Assembly: GCA_031380225.1 (NCBI GenBank)
Contig: JANNFX010000015.1
Coordinates: 1 to 39,637 of the forward strand
DNA from: JANNFX01 sp031380225
Lineage (GTDB): Bacteria > Pseudomonadota > Alphaproteobacteria > Rhizobiales > Hyphomicrobiaceae
Length of the DNA: 39,637 nucleotides
Direction of reading: 5' to 3'
Shown here in pieces: positions 7,964-16,674 of the stretch. Position 1 is the stretch's first letter; each line of letters starts with the position of its first letter. A model generated the notes under the pieces. It searched no databases. It had not been told where the DNA came from and saw nothing but the letters and a program-made list of their open reading frames with translations. A program made the translations under genes and the position numbers.

Positions 7964-8752
7964 ATGGCTGTGGCCTTGCGTACTTGTGAAATCTGCGGCG
8001 GAAACCACACCCGGCCATTGCCCGAGCTGTCCGTTAGCCCATGGCCGATGGTCGTGTGCGAAGATTGTGGTTTTGTATTCCTGCATCATGTGCCTGGCTA
8101 TGCAGCGCTGGTCGAGGACTACGCCTGGGAGAAAACCTCGGCACTCGAAAAAAAACGCCGCAAATCACAACGCTTCGCTTGGATCGATCAGGCGACGCGA
8201 TGGCGGTTGATCCCTGGCAAGCATCTCGACCAGTTCCGGCGCAAGCGCGCACTTGGCCAGACGGGCAATGTCCTCGATATCGGCTGTGGCGAAGGCAATC
8301 GCTTGCCGCCAACAGTGACGCCGTTCGGAATCGAAATTTCGTCAGGTCTCGCAGAGCAGGCGCGCCCTGGATATGAAGCCAAAGGTGGCAAAGTCATCTG
8401 CGCGCCAGCTGTCGACGCCCTCGATCAATTCGATGATAATTTTTTCAGCGCCATTCTGATGCGCTCATATCTTGAACATGAAGAGAAACCGCGTGCTGTT
8501 CTCGAAAAGGCGTTTAAGCGCTTAAAGCCAGGCGGCGTAATTTATGTGCGGGTGCCGAATTTTGGCTCGATCAACCGGCGTGTGCGCGGCGTGAAATGGT
8601 GCGGGTTCCGGTTCCCTGATCACGTCAACTATTTTACGGGCACGTCGCTCAAGTCGCTCGCGGGCAGCATCGGTTTCGCATATCACCGCAAGAACTGGCA
8701 CTCGCTTTTCGATGACAATTTGATTGTCGAATTGAGTAAGCCCGCGGCGTGA
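7964..8752 (+). CDS. Class I SAM-dependent methyltransferase with N-terminal zinc ribbon
   Basis: The 262-residue protein starts with a four-cysteine zinc-ribbon (CEICGG near residue 8 and CEDCGF near residue 32). The methyltransferase core contains the SAM motif VLDIGCGEG, then PFGIEIS, the acidic turn DNFFSAILMRSYLEHEEKP, and LKPGGVIYVRVPNFGS. This arrangement is seen in methyltransferases of surface sugar or small-molecule pathways, but no partner gene is beside it, so the acceptor is unknown. It is monocistronic by appearance: a palindromic repeat lies upstream and a hairpin overlaps its stop codon. Confidence 0.85.
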   Translation: MAVALRTCEICGGNHTRPLPELSVSPWPMVVCEDCGFVFLHHVPGYAALVEDYAWEKTSALEKKRRKSQRFAWIDQATRWRLIPGKHLDQFRRKRALGQTGNVLDIGCGEGNRLPPTVTPFGIEISSGLAEQARPGYEAKGGKVICAPAVDALDQFDDNFFSAILMRSYLEHEEKPRAVLEKAFKRLKPGGVIYVRVPNFGSINRRVRGVKWCGFRFPDHVNYFTGTSLKSLAGSIGFAYHRKNWHSLFDDNLIVELSKPAA

Positions 8753-8765
8753 GCCGCGGACTTTT
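8742..8765 (+). terminator. Terminator overlapping the methyltransferase stop codon
   Basis: A perfect seven-base stem CCGCGGC/GCCGCGG with loop GTGA, which contains the TGA stop, is followed by ACTTTT. The last three codons are thus part of the terminator hairpin. Confidence 0.7.
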
Positions 8766-8789
8766 CAGTTTATGTGGCGGGCAACGCAG

Positions 8790-9788
8790 CTATTTGTGGC
8801 TCGCTAGCCGTTGCGGTCCGGCAATCGTCTGGCGGGTCCGGTAGAGCGAGTAGATGACGCCACCGGCAATCAATCCCAGTGTCACACCAAGTGAGATACT
8901 TGCCGGAAATTTTTCCCAACCCATCGCTCCTGCGACGAACACTTTCGACCCGATGAAGATCAGCACCATCGCGAGCGCCTGCTTCAGGTAAACGAAGCGG
9001 TCGATGACAGCCGCCAGCGCAAAATAAAGCGCTCGGAGGCCGAGGATTGCGAAGATGTTGGACGTGTAAACGATGTAAGGGTCGGTCGTGATTGCGAAGA
9101 TAGCCGGCACGCTGTCGACAGCAAAAATCAGGTCGACAATTTCAATCAAGACCAGGGCGACGAATAACGGTGTCACCCAGGTCACAAATTTTCCAGTCTT
9201 GGGATCCGGCTGCTTGATGAAGAAGCGCTCGCCGTGCAGCTTAGGCGTGATGCGCATCTTCCGGCGCATGAAGCGCAAGACTGGATTACTTTCGATGTCA
9301 GGCTTTTGCTCGCCAATAACCAGCATCTTGATGCCGGTCGCGACGAGGAAGGCGGCGAACACGTAAAGTATCCAACTGTACTCGGCGACAAGTGCAGCAC
9401 CGAGCCCGATCATGATGCCGCGTAAAACGATGACACCGAGAATACCCCAGAACAGCACGCGATGCTGGTAAATTGGTGGCACTGCAAAGAATGCAAAAAT
9501 TAGCGAGATGACGAAGACGTTGTCCATCGCCAGCGTTTTCTCAACCAGGAATCCGGTGATGTATTCCTCGCCGCTCTGCGCTCCAAGGGTCGACCATACC
9601 CAGGCACCAAATAGAAGCCCAATAGTAATATAGAAAGCGCTCATCCAGAGGCTTTCTTTCATGGAGATTTCTCGGGTCTTGCGGTGAAAGATGCCGAGGT
9701 CAACCGCGAGCAGGGTCAAAACCAAACCGATAAATGTGCCCCACATCCACAGCGGTTTGCCCATAAACACGTCACTTAAAAATTCCAT
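8790..9788 (-). CDS. TerC-family integral membrane protein
   Basis: This 332-residue protein has about nine hydrophobic helices and the TerC landmarks: EKTLAMDNVFVISLIF early on and LIEIVDLIFAVDSVPAIFAIT in the second half, both with the acidic residues buried in helices that define the family. TerC/Alx proteins sit in the inner membrane and have been linked to manganese or other metal export and to tellurite resistance. No ter operon partner is near. The ATG at 9788 gives a standard N-terminus (MEFLSDVFMGKPLWMWGTF). I looked for a yybP-ykoY manganese riboswitch in the 81 bases upstream and did not see one. Confidence 0.92.
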   Translation of the reverse strand: MEFLSDVFMGKPLWMWGTFIGLVLTLLAVDLGIFHRKTREISMKESLWMSAFYITIGLLFGAWVWSTLGAQSGEEYITGFLVEKTLAMDNVFVISLIFAFFAVPPIYQHRVLFWGILGVIVLRGIMIGLGAALVAEYSWILYVFAAFLVATGIKMLVIGEQKPDIESNPVLRFMRRKMRITPKLHGERFFIKQPDPKTGKFVTWVTPLFVALVLIEIVDLIFAVDSVPAIFAITTDPYIVYTSNIFAILGLRALYFALAAVIDRFVYLKQALAMVLIFIGSKVFVAGAMGWEKFPASISLGVTLGLIAGGVIYSLYRTRQTIAGPQRLASHK

Positions 9789-9869
9789 GTTCTATGCCCT
9801 TGGCTCAATTGGCGCGGGTTACCCCTGCCCAGATGGGCATGGGGCAAAGCTGTGCAGACCACAAGCGCC

Positions 9870-10199
9870 TTAGTCGAAGAAATCGAATAGCCGCGACACG
9901 CGTGATGGCTGTGGCCGCCCCTCGCGTGTCCGCCGGTCATCGTCTTCATAGTCATCATCGAAATCGCGCGGACGCCGTCCGCGGTCATCGTCGCGGCGGT
10001 TGCGGTCACTGTCACGTGAGGCGGGGTCACGTGAGGCGGGCCGCTCTGGATCGTCGCGATCCATGAGGCCCATAAGCTTTTCCAATTCGCCACGGTCGAG
10101 CCACACACCACGACATTGGGTGCAGGTGTCGATCACAACGCCAGCCTTATTCACTTCGCGCATGGCGGACTGACAAACCGGGCAATTCAAAAGGGACAT
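9870..10199 (-). CDS. Small TFIIB-type zinc-ribbon protein with charged tail
   Basis: The protein is 109 residues from the ATG at 10199, preceded by GGAG at eight bases. Residues 1-45 form a zinc ribbon, CPVC (Cys6, Cys9) and CTQC (Cys26, Cys29), followed by GVWLDRGELEKLM, the zf-TFIIB family hallmark. The rest is a disordered Asp/Arg-rich tail (RRDDDRGRRPRDFDDDYEDD) ending in SRLFDFFD. A 15-base tandem duplication inside the gene, at 10011-10025 and 10026-10040, doubles a five-residue unit. The longer in-frame start at 10394 is rejected because the family begins at the zinc ribbon. Function unknown. Confidence 0.85.
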   Translation of the reverse strand: MSLLNCPVCQSAMREVNKAGVVIDTCTQCRGVWLDRGELEKLMGLMDRDDPERPASRDPASRDSDRNRRDDDRGRRPRDFDDDYEDDDRRTREGRPQPSRVSRLFDFFD

Positions 10200-10305
10200 G
10201 ATCGTTCTCCTGTTGCGGAACAGTTGGGATGCGGACGCGCAGTCTCGTCCGGTCAAACGCGTTGGCGCGGCCGTTGGGCGGGTCCAAAGTGCTTTGGTAG
10301 TTTGG

Positions 10306-10533
10306 TTAGTTGAACTGAGCCATTCGTGGATGATGCGGACGCTTCGCCGCCACCAAGATTGGTTGCGGGACGGTGAGATGAGCGATTGCAGCAATCCGGC
10401 TTTGGATGGCGAGCTTCAGGCTTTGCAACCGCAATAGCCGGATCCAATCGGGATTGCGGCTGGCGCGGGCGGACGCAATATCGCGCTGCAACAGGCTACT
10501 TTTGATTAACAGTGAGTTAAGTTGAGATGTCAT
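10306..10533 (-). CDS. Small helical protein resembling YdcH/DUF465
   Basis: This 75-residue ORF has a GAGGAGC ribosome binding site five bases before its ATG. Residues about 12-50, SLLQRDIASARASRNPDWIRLLRLQSLKLAIQSRIAA as a whole, show the DUF465 pattern: two short coiled helices, the P-D-x-x-R turn, and L-K-L-x-I-x-x-R-I in place of LKKxKLxLKDxI. DUF465 proteins are small and of unknown function. The C-terminal 20 residues are not family-like. It lies between the DAHP synthase gene and the zinc-ribbon gene on the same strand and has a highly structured leader. Reality of the gene is likely but not certain. Confidence 0.55.
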   Translation of the reverse strand: MTSQLNSLLIKSSLLQRDIASARASRNPDWIRLLRLQSLKLAIQSRIAAIAHLTVPQPILVAAKRPHHPRMAQFN

Positions 10534-10717
10534 GCTGAGCTCCTCAAAAATGGGAGCATGTCCGGAACCAATTGATTACAGCACCGGGCATGCCCGATGC
10601 GGTCCGACATCACGATGCACTTATGCATCGCCAGAGGGGCCCGGTCCGCTATCTAAAATTAAGATAGGTGGCAGAAGCCATGTTTCAAGGGGGGATTTTT
10701 AGCTCCCCCTTGAACTG
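10534..10717 (-). promoter_or_regulatory. Structured leader or small RNA region with SD-hiding hairpin
   Basis: Several perfect palindromes follow each other: CAAGGGGG/CCCCCTTG (10686-10712), CTATCT/AGATAG (10649-10667), CGATGCA/TGCATCG (10613-10630), and CGGGCATGCCCG (10585-10596). The last, GCTCC/GGAGC (10539-10557), pairs with the ribosome binding site of the downstream small gene. The sequence shows the pairing; a regulatory role is inference. Confidence 0.5.
10686..10712 (-). terminator. Hairpin after the DAHP synthase gene
   Basis: Eight G-C-rich pairs (CAAGGGGG with CCCCCTTG) lie five bases after the stop codon. There is no T run on the minus strand, so termination is only probable. 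Confidence 0.45.
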
Positions 10718-12106
10718 TCATTCTGCCGCAGCCTCCGGTCTCGACGACACCCGGCTCTGGCGCTCAAGCTTCATCCGCTCGGCAACCAGGAAAGCCAGTT
10801 CAAGCGCTTGATCGGCATTGAGACGCGGGTCGCAGTGGGTGTGATAGCGATCCATCAGATCGGTTTCGCTGATCGCAGTTGCGCCGCCCGTGCACTCGGT
10901 CACGTTTTGCCCGGTCATTTCGACGTGAATGCCGCCGGCATGTGTGCCTTCCGCGCGGTGGACATCGAAGAACACTTCGACTTCCTTGAGGATGCGCTCG
11001 AACGGCCGTGTCTTGTAGCTGTTGGCAGCCGAGATCGTGTTGCCGTGCATCGGATCGCACGACCATACCACGTTGCGGCCGGCCTTTTGGACGGCACGGA
11101 TCAGTTTCGGCAATGCCGCGGCGGCCTTGTCATGCCCGAAGCGGCAGATCAGCGTTAAGCGTCCGGCCTCGTCATTGGGATTCAAAATATCGATTAGCTT
11201 CAGCAGGCCATCAGGTTCCAGCGACGGGCCGCACTTGAGGCCGATCGGGTTCTTGATACCGCGGAAGTATTCGACGTGCGCGTGGTCAGGCTGGCGCGTG
11301 CGATCACCGATCCACAGCATATGGCCAGACGTCGCATACCAATCGCCTGATGTTGAATCGAGCCGTGTCAGCGACTGTTCGTAGCCGAGCAGGAGCGCTT
11401 CATGCGACGTGTAAAAGCTTGTCGAACGCAATTGCGAAGTGTTGTCGCTGGTAATGCCGCAGGCGCGCATGAAATCCAGCGTTTCAGCGATGCGGTCGGC
11501 AAGCGCCTGATAGCGATGGCCTTGTGGGCTGTCCTTGACGAAGCCCAGGGTCCACTGATGCACACGATCGAGATCGGCATAGCCGCCGCCAGCGAAGGCG
11601 CGGATCAGGTTCAATGTGGCAGCCGATTGCCGGTAGGCTTCGATCTGGCGCTGTGGATCAGGGATACGCGACGCCGGTGTGAACTCCGGCCCGTTGATGA
11701 TGTCGCCACGATAGCTCGGCAACTCAATGTCGCCCTTCTTTTCCATCGGCGATGAGCGCGGCTTGGCGAATTGGCCGGCGATGCGGCCGAGCTTGACGAC
11801 TGGCGAACCGCCCGCATAGGTCAAAACAATCGCCATTTGCAGGAAGACGCGAAAGAAGTCGCGAATGTTGTCGGCGCGATGTTCAAGGAAGCTTTCGGCG
11901 CAATCGCCGCCTTGCAGCAGGAATCCGCGGCCGGCCGAGACGTTTGCCAGCTGTTTTTTAAGTTCCCGCATCTCACCGGCAAACACCAGCGGTGGGTAGG
12001 TCGCGAGCTTGCCCTCGACGTCCTTCAGAACGCCGGCATCGGGATAATCCGGTACCTGGACGATCGATTTTTTACGCCAGCTATCAGGCGACCAGGGGGC
12101 AGGCAT
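10718..12106 (-). CDS. Class II 3-deoxy-7-phosphoheptulonate (DAHP) synthase
   Basis: The 462-residue enzyme condenses phosphoenolpyruvate with erythrose 4-phosphate, the first step of the shikimate pathway in the cytoplasm. Class II landmarks are present along the whole length: PPLVFAGEMRELKKQL, GRGFLLQGGDCAESF, GGSPVVKLGRIAGQFAKPRS, then HMLWIGDRTRQPDHAHVEYFRGIKNPIGLKCGP, VVWSCDPMHGNT and GIHVEMTGQNVTECTGG. Length matches the plant and bacterial type II family. It is variously named aroG, aroF or aroA-II, so I give no symbol. It is transcribed away from the ECF sigma gene. No attenuator or leader peptide for aromatic amino acids was seen in the upstream gap. Confidence 0.95.
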   Translation of the reverse strand: MPAPWSPDSWRKKSIVQVPDYPDAGVLKDVEGKLATYPPLVFAGEMRELKKQLANVSAGRGFLLQGGDCAESFLEHRADNIRDFFRVFLQMAIVLTYAGGSPVVKLGRIAGQFAKPRSSPMEKKGDIELPSYRGDIINGPEFTPASRIPDPQRQIEAYRQSAATLNLIRAFAGGGYADLDRVHQWTLGFVKDSPQGHRYQALADRIAETLDFMRACGITSDNTSQLRSTSFYTSHEALLLGYEQSLTRLDSTSGDWYATSGHMLWIGDRTRQPDHAHVEYFRGIKNPIGLKCGPSLEPDGLLKLIDILNPNDEAGRLTLICRFGHDKAAAALPKLIRAVQKAGRNVVWSCDPMHGNTISAANSYKTRPFERILKEVEVFFDVHRAEGTHAGGIHVEMTGQNVTECTGGATAISETDLMDRYHTHCDPRLNADQALELAFLVAERMKLERQSRVSSRPEAAAE

Positions 12107-12283
12107 ATTAACTCTCCACGGAACGGCAATTTTGCCAAAAAACCTTGTTCGCTGAGGCTTATAGCCAACTAACCGGGGCCGTCAACGACGGCGCGGGCTG
12201 GGAGGCGCTTGGCGCTGCCCAGTTGGCATCAAAAGCAGCATGTCTTGGGGGTGAAAAAAAATATTTCAGTTTCCGCCCAAGGA

Positions 12284-12871
12284 ATGCCGAAACCAGGCCG
12301 TCTTATCACTGAAACGACTTTGACCACGGCGGATCCCTTGGCGGACGACACCGATGAGACGTTGATAGCGCGCGCGACCGGTGGCTGCCGGGCGTCGTTT
12401 TCGGCGTTGGTCGACCGCCATTACGACCGCATATACCGTCTCGCCTGGCGCTGGACCGGGTCGCGGGCGCTGTCGGAAGACATCACGCAAGACGTGTGCG
12501 TGAAGCTGGCGAACGCTATTCGCGGCTATCGCGGCGAGGCCGCCTTTACAACCTGGCTGCACCGGATTGCGTACACGACCACAATCGACGCGCTGCGTGC
12601 TGGCCAAAGGATGATCGCGACCGAGCCGTCGAAGATTGTGCAGTTGATCGATGACCGTGGAAATGACGGTGAGCCGGCTGATCAGAGTGGCATCTGGACC
12701 GCGGTCAGAACGCTGCCGCCGCAACAGCGTGACGCGGTGCTGTTGGTCTACGGCGAAGAGTTGAGCCACGCGGAGGCGTCGCGCGTGATGGGCTGTAGTG
12801 AGAAAACCGTGTCGTGGCACGTGCATGAAGCCAAGAAGAAATTAAAGGTGATGCTCGAGGCAGTAGGTTAG
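12284..12871 (+). CDS. ECF-type RNA polymerase sigma factor
   Basis: From the ATG at 12284 the protein has 195 residues. Region 2 is seen in ASFSALVDRHYDRIYRLAWRWTG and EDITQDVCVKLANAI; region 4 in TLPPQQRDAVLLVYGEELSHAEASRVMGCSEKTVSWHVHEAKKKL. Region 3 is absent, as in ECF factors. The start is uncertain: in-frame TTG at 12209 has a better-placed GGGAGG and GTG at 12251 is also possible, but family similarity begins only after 12284. It is followed four bases later by a membrane-anchored vWA protein, which probably is its partner. Targets are unknown. Confidence 0.88.
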   Translation: MPKPGRLITETTLTTADPLADDTDETLIARATGGCRASFSALVDRHYDRIYRLAWRWTGSRALSEDITQDVCVKLANAIRGYRGEAAFTTWLHRIAYTTTIDALRAGQRMIATEPSKIVQLIDDRGNDGEPADQSGIWTAVRTLPPQQRDAVLLVYGEELSHAEASRVMGCSEKTVSWHVHEAKKKLKVMLEAVG

Positions 12872-12875
12872 AGAA

Positions 12876-15320
12876 ATGACAGAACGCGACCTCGAAAATT
12901 TGAAGTCCTTGCCGGTGCCAGCGGCGCGCGGCAGTGCGAAGCGTGCGGCCATGCATGCGGCGCTTGAGGCGTTTGATGCGGCGGCTCCTGATGTCCGCAC
13001 TGACGAAACATACCATTCGGAAAATCTTTCGGAGAAAGACTCCCAAGGAAACGTCGTCCCTCTTCGTCAGACAGAGACGTCTGTCACCAAGAGGAGATTT
13101 CCAATGACGTTCTCTTACCGCCCTTCGACTGCGATTGCCGCCTCGCTGATCGCGATGGCCGTTGTCGCACCACTGGCGTTCCAGAAATTTTCGCACGTCG
13201 GCGGCAAATATGGCGTGCCGCCAATGAATGGAAGCAAGGTCAGCGAAAACGCTACGCCTGCCAGTGATGGCCTTGTTGTGCTGGCCGAAAAAGCAAAACG
13301 GGAGGAAACGGGACGCGACGCAGCAAAGTCCGATCCTGCGCAAGTGACGGCGGAACAAAAAATTGCGCAACTTGACAAGGACAATGCGCCAGCAAAACCT
13401 GCTGAGCCCGCGCCAATTGGTTCTGGGCCCGCCACCATCGCTCGAATGAAAGCAAAGCAACCACCCAATGGTGTGGGTGCAATGGATAGTGCGATCAGTC
13501 CTAATCAAGAAACGACTATTGCGTCGATTCCGCCACCTGCAGCGGCTCCTGCTGCTGCCGCCGCAAAACCTTCGGGTGGTCTCGCTGAAGGCGGCGTTCC
13601 GGTGGTGCCGTCTCCTAAGCCCAGCATTCACGATCCCGGAACGACGCTTGGTTCGAATCAGCAGTATATTGGGTCAACGTCAGCGGAGTTACCAAAGCTC
13701 GCCCAGGATGAGCGGCAGCGTCTGAGTTCACTGGACAGCAAGCGCTTGTTGGCACGCGCCGAACCAGAAGCGATGGACGCGATCGCCCTCGACGGCTCAC
13801 GCGGAGCAATCGAACTAAGCGCCAATGAAGCCAAGAGCCGTTATGGCTGGATGGGCGATCAACCATCGCCGATCTATGTGCCGCAAGCGCAGAGCGGCGA
13901 TAAGTTTGACGTGCAGGCGCCGAGCCCGGTCAAGCAAGTCATTGCTGAACCGGTGTCGACGTTCTCACTCGATGTCGACACAGCGTCCTACAGCTTTGTG
14001 CGGCGCGCGTTGATGAATGGCCAACTACCGCCACGCGACGCGGTGCGTGTCGAGGAGTTAATCAACTATTTCCCGTATGCGTATCCAGCGCCTGAAAGCG
14101 CTGACACGCCGTTCAAGCCGTCGGTGACGGTGATGCCGAGCCCCTGGAACCCGTCAAACAAACTCGTCCACGTCGCGCTTAAGGGTTATGAGTTGGCCGC
14201 AAGCCAACGCCCGCGAGCAAATCTCGTCTTCCTGATGGACGTCTCAGGCTCGATGGAACCGGCCGACCGGCTGCCGCTCGTCAAGAACGCCTTCAAAATG
14301 CTGCTCGACCAATTGCGCCCCGAAGATACGGTCGCGATTGTCACCTATGCCGGCAATTCCGGCATCGCGTTGAACCCGACACCGGCCCGTAACACGCGCG
14401 AGATTTTATATGCGCTCGACAACCTCGGCGCCGGGGGTTCAACCGCGGGTGCGGCTGGCTTGCGCGACGCCTATCGCCTGGCCGAGCAGAATTTCGAAAA
14501 GAACTCGGTCAACCGCATCATCTTGGCCACCGATGGCGACTTTAACGTCGGCATCACCGATCAAAACGAATTGAAGTCATTTGTCGAACACAAGCGCGAG
14601 AGCGGCATCTTCTTGTCGATCCTCGGCGTCGGCCAGGGCAATCACAACGATGCGCTGATGCAGACCTTGGCCCAGAACGGCAACGGCACGGCTTCCTACG
14701 TCGATACCATCAATGAAGCCCGCAAGGTGCTGGTCGATGAAGCAGGCTCGACACTGTTCACAATTGCCAAGGACGTCAAAGTCCAGATCGAATGGAACCC
14801 GGCCGCCGTCGCTGCTTACCGGTTGATCGGCTATGAGTCCCGCGCATTGAAGCGCGAGGACTTTAATAACGACCGTGTCGATGCCGGCGATGTTGGTTCC
14901 GGCCACACCGTCACTGCGATTTACGAAGTGACCCCAGTTGGGGCGCCGCAATTGGCCGATGATTTGCGTTACGGCAAGCGTGCCGAAGCGCCAGTTCCTG
15001 GACTAACCGACACCAAGCCGGGTGAGTTGGGGTTCCTCAAGCTACGATATAAGAAACCGAACGAAGACACCTCGCAGTTGCTGACGCTACCGATTGCAAA
15101 TGACACGTCGGCGGTGTCGTTGGATCGAGCTTCGAGCGAGGTGAAATTCCCAGTCGCCGTCGCAGCCTTCGGAGAATTGCTGCGCAATTCAACGCTCGTG
15201 CAGCGCTACACCTACGACGATGTCATCGCGCTCGCCCAATCGGCGCGCGGCGACGACCCGTTTGGATACCGGGCTGAGTTCATCAATCTGGTGCGGTTAG
15301 CAAAGACGGCGAGGGACTAG
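12876..15320 (+). CDS. Membrane-anchored vWA-domain protein (YfbK-like), ECF partner
   Basis: This 814-residue protein starts with a charged cytoplasmic segment of about 80 residues, one transmembrane helix (about 84-102), and a long Ala/Pro-rich linker to about 330. Then comes a YfbK-type N-terminal domain (FSLDVDTASYSFVRRALMNG) and a von Willebrand factor A domain with a complete MIDAS: DVSGSM from Asp455, then ATDGDFNVG. The C-terminal part (GELGFLKLRYKKP ... DDPFGYRAEFINLVRLA) resembles DUF3520. The gene starts four bases after the ECF sigma stop. The N-terminal cytoplasmic segment lacks a zinc-binding anti-sigma motif, so control of the sigma factor is inferred from pairing only. A bidirectional hairpin follows. 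Confidence 0.88.
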   Translation: MTERDLENLKSLPVPAARGSAKRAAMHAALEAFDAAAPDVRTDETYHSENLSEKDSQGNVVPLRQTETSVTKRRFPMTFSYRPSTAIAASLIAMAVVAPLAFQKFSHVGGKYGVPPMNGSKVSENATPASDGLVVLAEKAKREETGRDAAKSDPAQVTAEQKIAQLDKDNAPAKPAEPAPIGSGPATIARMKAKQPPNGVGAMDSAISPNQETTIASIPPPAAAPAAAAAKPSGGLAEGGVPVVPSPKPSIHDPGTTLGSNQQYIGSTSAELPKLAQDERQRLSSLDSKRLLARAEPEAMDAIALDGSRGAIELSANEAKSRYGWMGDQPSPIYVPQAQSGDKFDVQAPSPVKQVIAEPVSTFSLDVDTASYSFVRRALMNGQLPPRDAVRVEELINYFPYAYPAPESADTPFKPSVTVMPSPWNPSNKLVHVALKGYELAASQRPRANLVFLMDVSGSMEPADRLPLVKNAFKMLLDQLRPEDTVAIVTYAGNSGIALNPTPARNTREILYALDNLGAGGSTAGAAGLRDAYRLAEQNFEKNSVNRIILATDGDFNVGITDQNELKSFVEHKRESGIFLSILGVGQGNHNDALMQTLAQNGNGTASYVDTINEARKVLVDEAGSTLFTIAKDVKVQIEWNPAAVAAYRLIGYESRALKREDFNNDRVDAGDVGSGHTVTAIYEVTPVGAPQLADDLRYGKRAEAPVPGLTDTKPGELGFLKLRYKKPNEDTSQLLTLPIANDTSAVSLDRASSEVKFPVAVAAFGELLRNSTLVQRYTYDDVIALAQSARGDDPFGYRAEFINLVRLAKTARD

Positions 15321-15330
15321 ATATGTTCGA

Positions 15331-15380
15331 GGTCAGACCCGTCGTGTCGAAGACACGCGAAGCGTGACGGGTCTGACCCC
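15331..15380. terminator. Bidirectional terminator-like palindrome between vWA gene and hemA
   Basis: GGTCAGACCCGTC at 15331-15343 pairs perfectly with GACGGGTCTGACC at 15366-15378; an inner stem CGTGTC/GACACG shares part of the loop. It sits between two converging genes and belongs to the same palindrome type as the element at 2370-2439. Neither side has a long T run. Confidence 0.5.
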
Positions 15381-15388
15381 TAACCGGA

Positions 15389-16621
15389 CTACTCCGCAGC
15401 CAGCTGCACGTACTGGCCATTGGCGACCGGGCAGTTGACCCATAGCTCCGATAAGGCCGCGATCAGCACATCCATGTGCGCATCGGTATGAAGTGGCGAC
15501 GGCGTCAGCCGCATCCGCTCTGTGCCTTTCGAGACCGTTGGGTAATTGATCGGCTGTACATAAATACCGTGGCGCGCCAACAATGTGTCGGTCACAGCTT
15601 TGCAATGCACGGGATTACCAACCATGATCGGAACGATATGGCTCGGGTTGTCCATGGCCGGTAAGCGATTTTCTTTTAACCTCCGCTTCAGCGTCGCGGC
15701 ACGTTCCTGATGCTGCTGGCGTTCGATCTGGCTCGTTTTCAAATGCCGGATGCTGGCCAACGCGCCGGCGGCGATCGCGGGTGCCAAGGATGTCGAGAAG
15801 ATGAAGCCCGAAGCAAATGAGCGGATAGCGTCGCAGAAATTGCGGCTCGACGCGATATAGCCACCCATGACGCCGTAGCCTTTGGCCAGCGTACCGTTGA
15901 TCACATCGATGCGGTCCATGACGCCGTCGCGTTCGGCAATGCCGCCGCCACGTGGGCCGTAGAGGCCAACGGCATGAACTTCGTCGATGTAGGTCATGGC
16001 GCCATATTTTTCAGCGAGGTCGCAGATTGCAGCGATGGGAGCGATATGCCCGTCCATCGAATAGACGCTCTCAAACACAATCAGTTTTGGCCGGTTTGCC
16101 GGAATAGCTTTAAGCTTGACTTCCAAGTCGGCGAGGTTGTTGTGCAGGAAAATGTGACGCTCACCTCCACCGCGGCGGATGCCTTCGATCATGGACGCAT
16201 GATTTTTTGCGTCTGATAAAATCACGAGGCCGGGGATCAACTTTTGCACCGTCGACAACGTTGCGTCATTGGCGACATAAGCCGAGTTGAATAGCAGTGC
16301 CGATTCCTTGCCGTGCAGATCGGCGATCTCGGCTTCGAGTTCGACGTGATAATGGGTCGTGCCCGAGATATTGCGCGTGCCGCCTGATCCGGCGCCCACA
16401 GTTTCAAGTGCGTCGTGCATGGCAGCAATCACCGCCGGATGCTGACCCATGCCAAGATAGTCATTCGAGCACCAAACCGTGATCGGTTTCAGTCCCTCGG
16501 GTGTGTGTTTAACAGCGGACGGAAATGCGCCGCGCTGACGTTTGACGTCAGCGAACACCCGGTAGCGGCCTTCGGCGTGCAGCCCGTCTAGGTGCCCGCG
16601 GAATATTGCGTTGTAGTCCAT
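15389..16621 (-). CDS. hemA: 5-aminolevulinate synthase
   Basis: The enzyme joins glycine and succinyl-CoA to 5-aminolevulinate, the first committed step of tetrapyrrole synthesis in alphaproteobacteria (Shemin pathway). Sequence landmarks are MDYNAIFRGHLDGLHAEGRYRVF, VWCSNDYLGMGQHP, TYIDEVHAVGLYG, and GTLAKGYGVMGGYIA with the pyridoxal-phosphate lysine. From the ATG at 16621 it is 410 residues, the usual family length; GGGGGA precedes it. A further ATG at 16678 overlaps the puhE stop and would add 19 residues not typical of the family. Being last in the bch-puh run, it ties precursor supply to photosystem synthesis. A second hemA elsewhere is possible. Confidence 0.95.
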   Translation of the reverse strand: MDYNAIFRGHLDGLHAEGRYRVFADVKRQRGAFPSAVKHTPEGLKPITVWCSNDYLGMGQHPAVIAAMHDALETVGAGSGGTRNISGTTHYHVELEAEIADLHGKESALLFNSAYVANDATLSTVQKLIPGLVILSDAKNHASMIEGIRRGGGERHIFLHNNLADLEVKLKAIPANRPKLIVFESVYSMDGHIAPIAAICDLAEKYGAMTYIDEVHAVGLYGPRGGGIAERDGVMDRIDVINGTLAKGYGVMGGYIASSRNFCDAIRSFASGFIFSTSLAPAIAAGALASIRHLKTSQIERQQHQERAATLKRRLKENRLPAMDNPSHIVPIMVGNPVHCKAVTDTLLARHGIYVQPINYPTVSKGTERMRLTPSPLHTDAHMDVLIAALSELWVNCPVANGQYVQLAAE

Positions 16622-16674
16622 ATGTCCCCCGTCGCTCTTGATGGCGTTTGCTGATGCGAATGGAATGATCTTGG

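Noticed and set aside
9789..9869. yybP-ykoY manganese riboswitch before terC
   Set aside because: Only 81 bases are available and neither the conserved loops nor the expected stems could be found.
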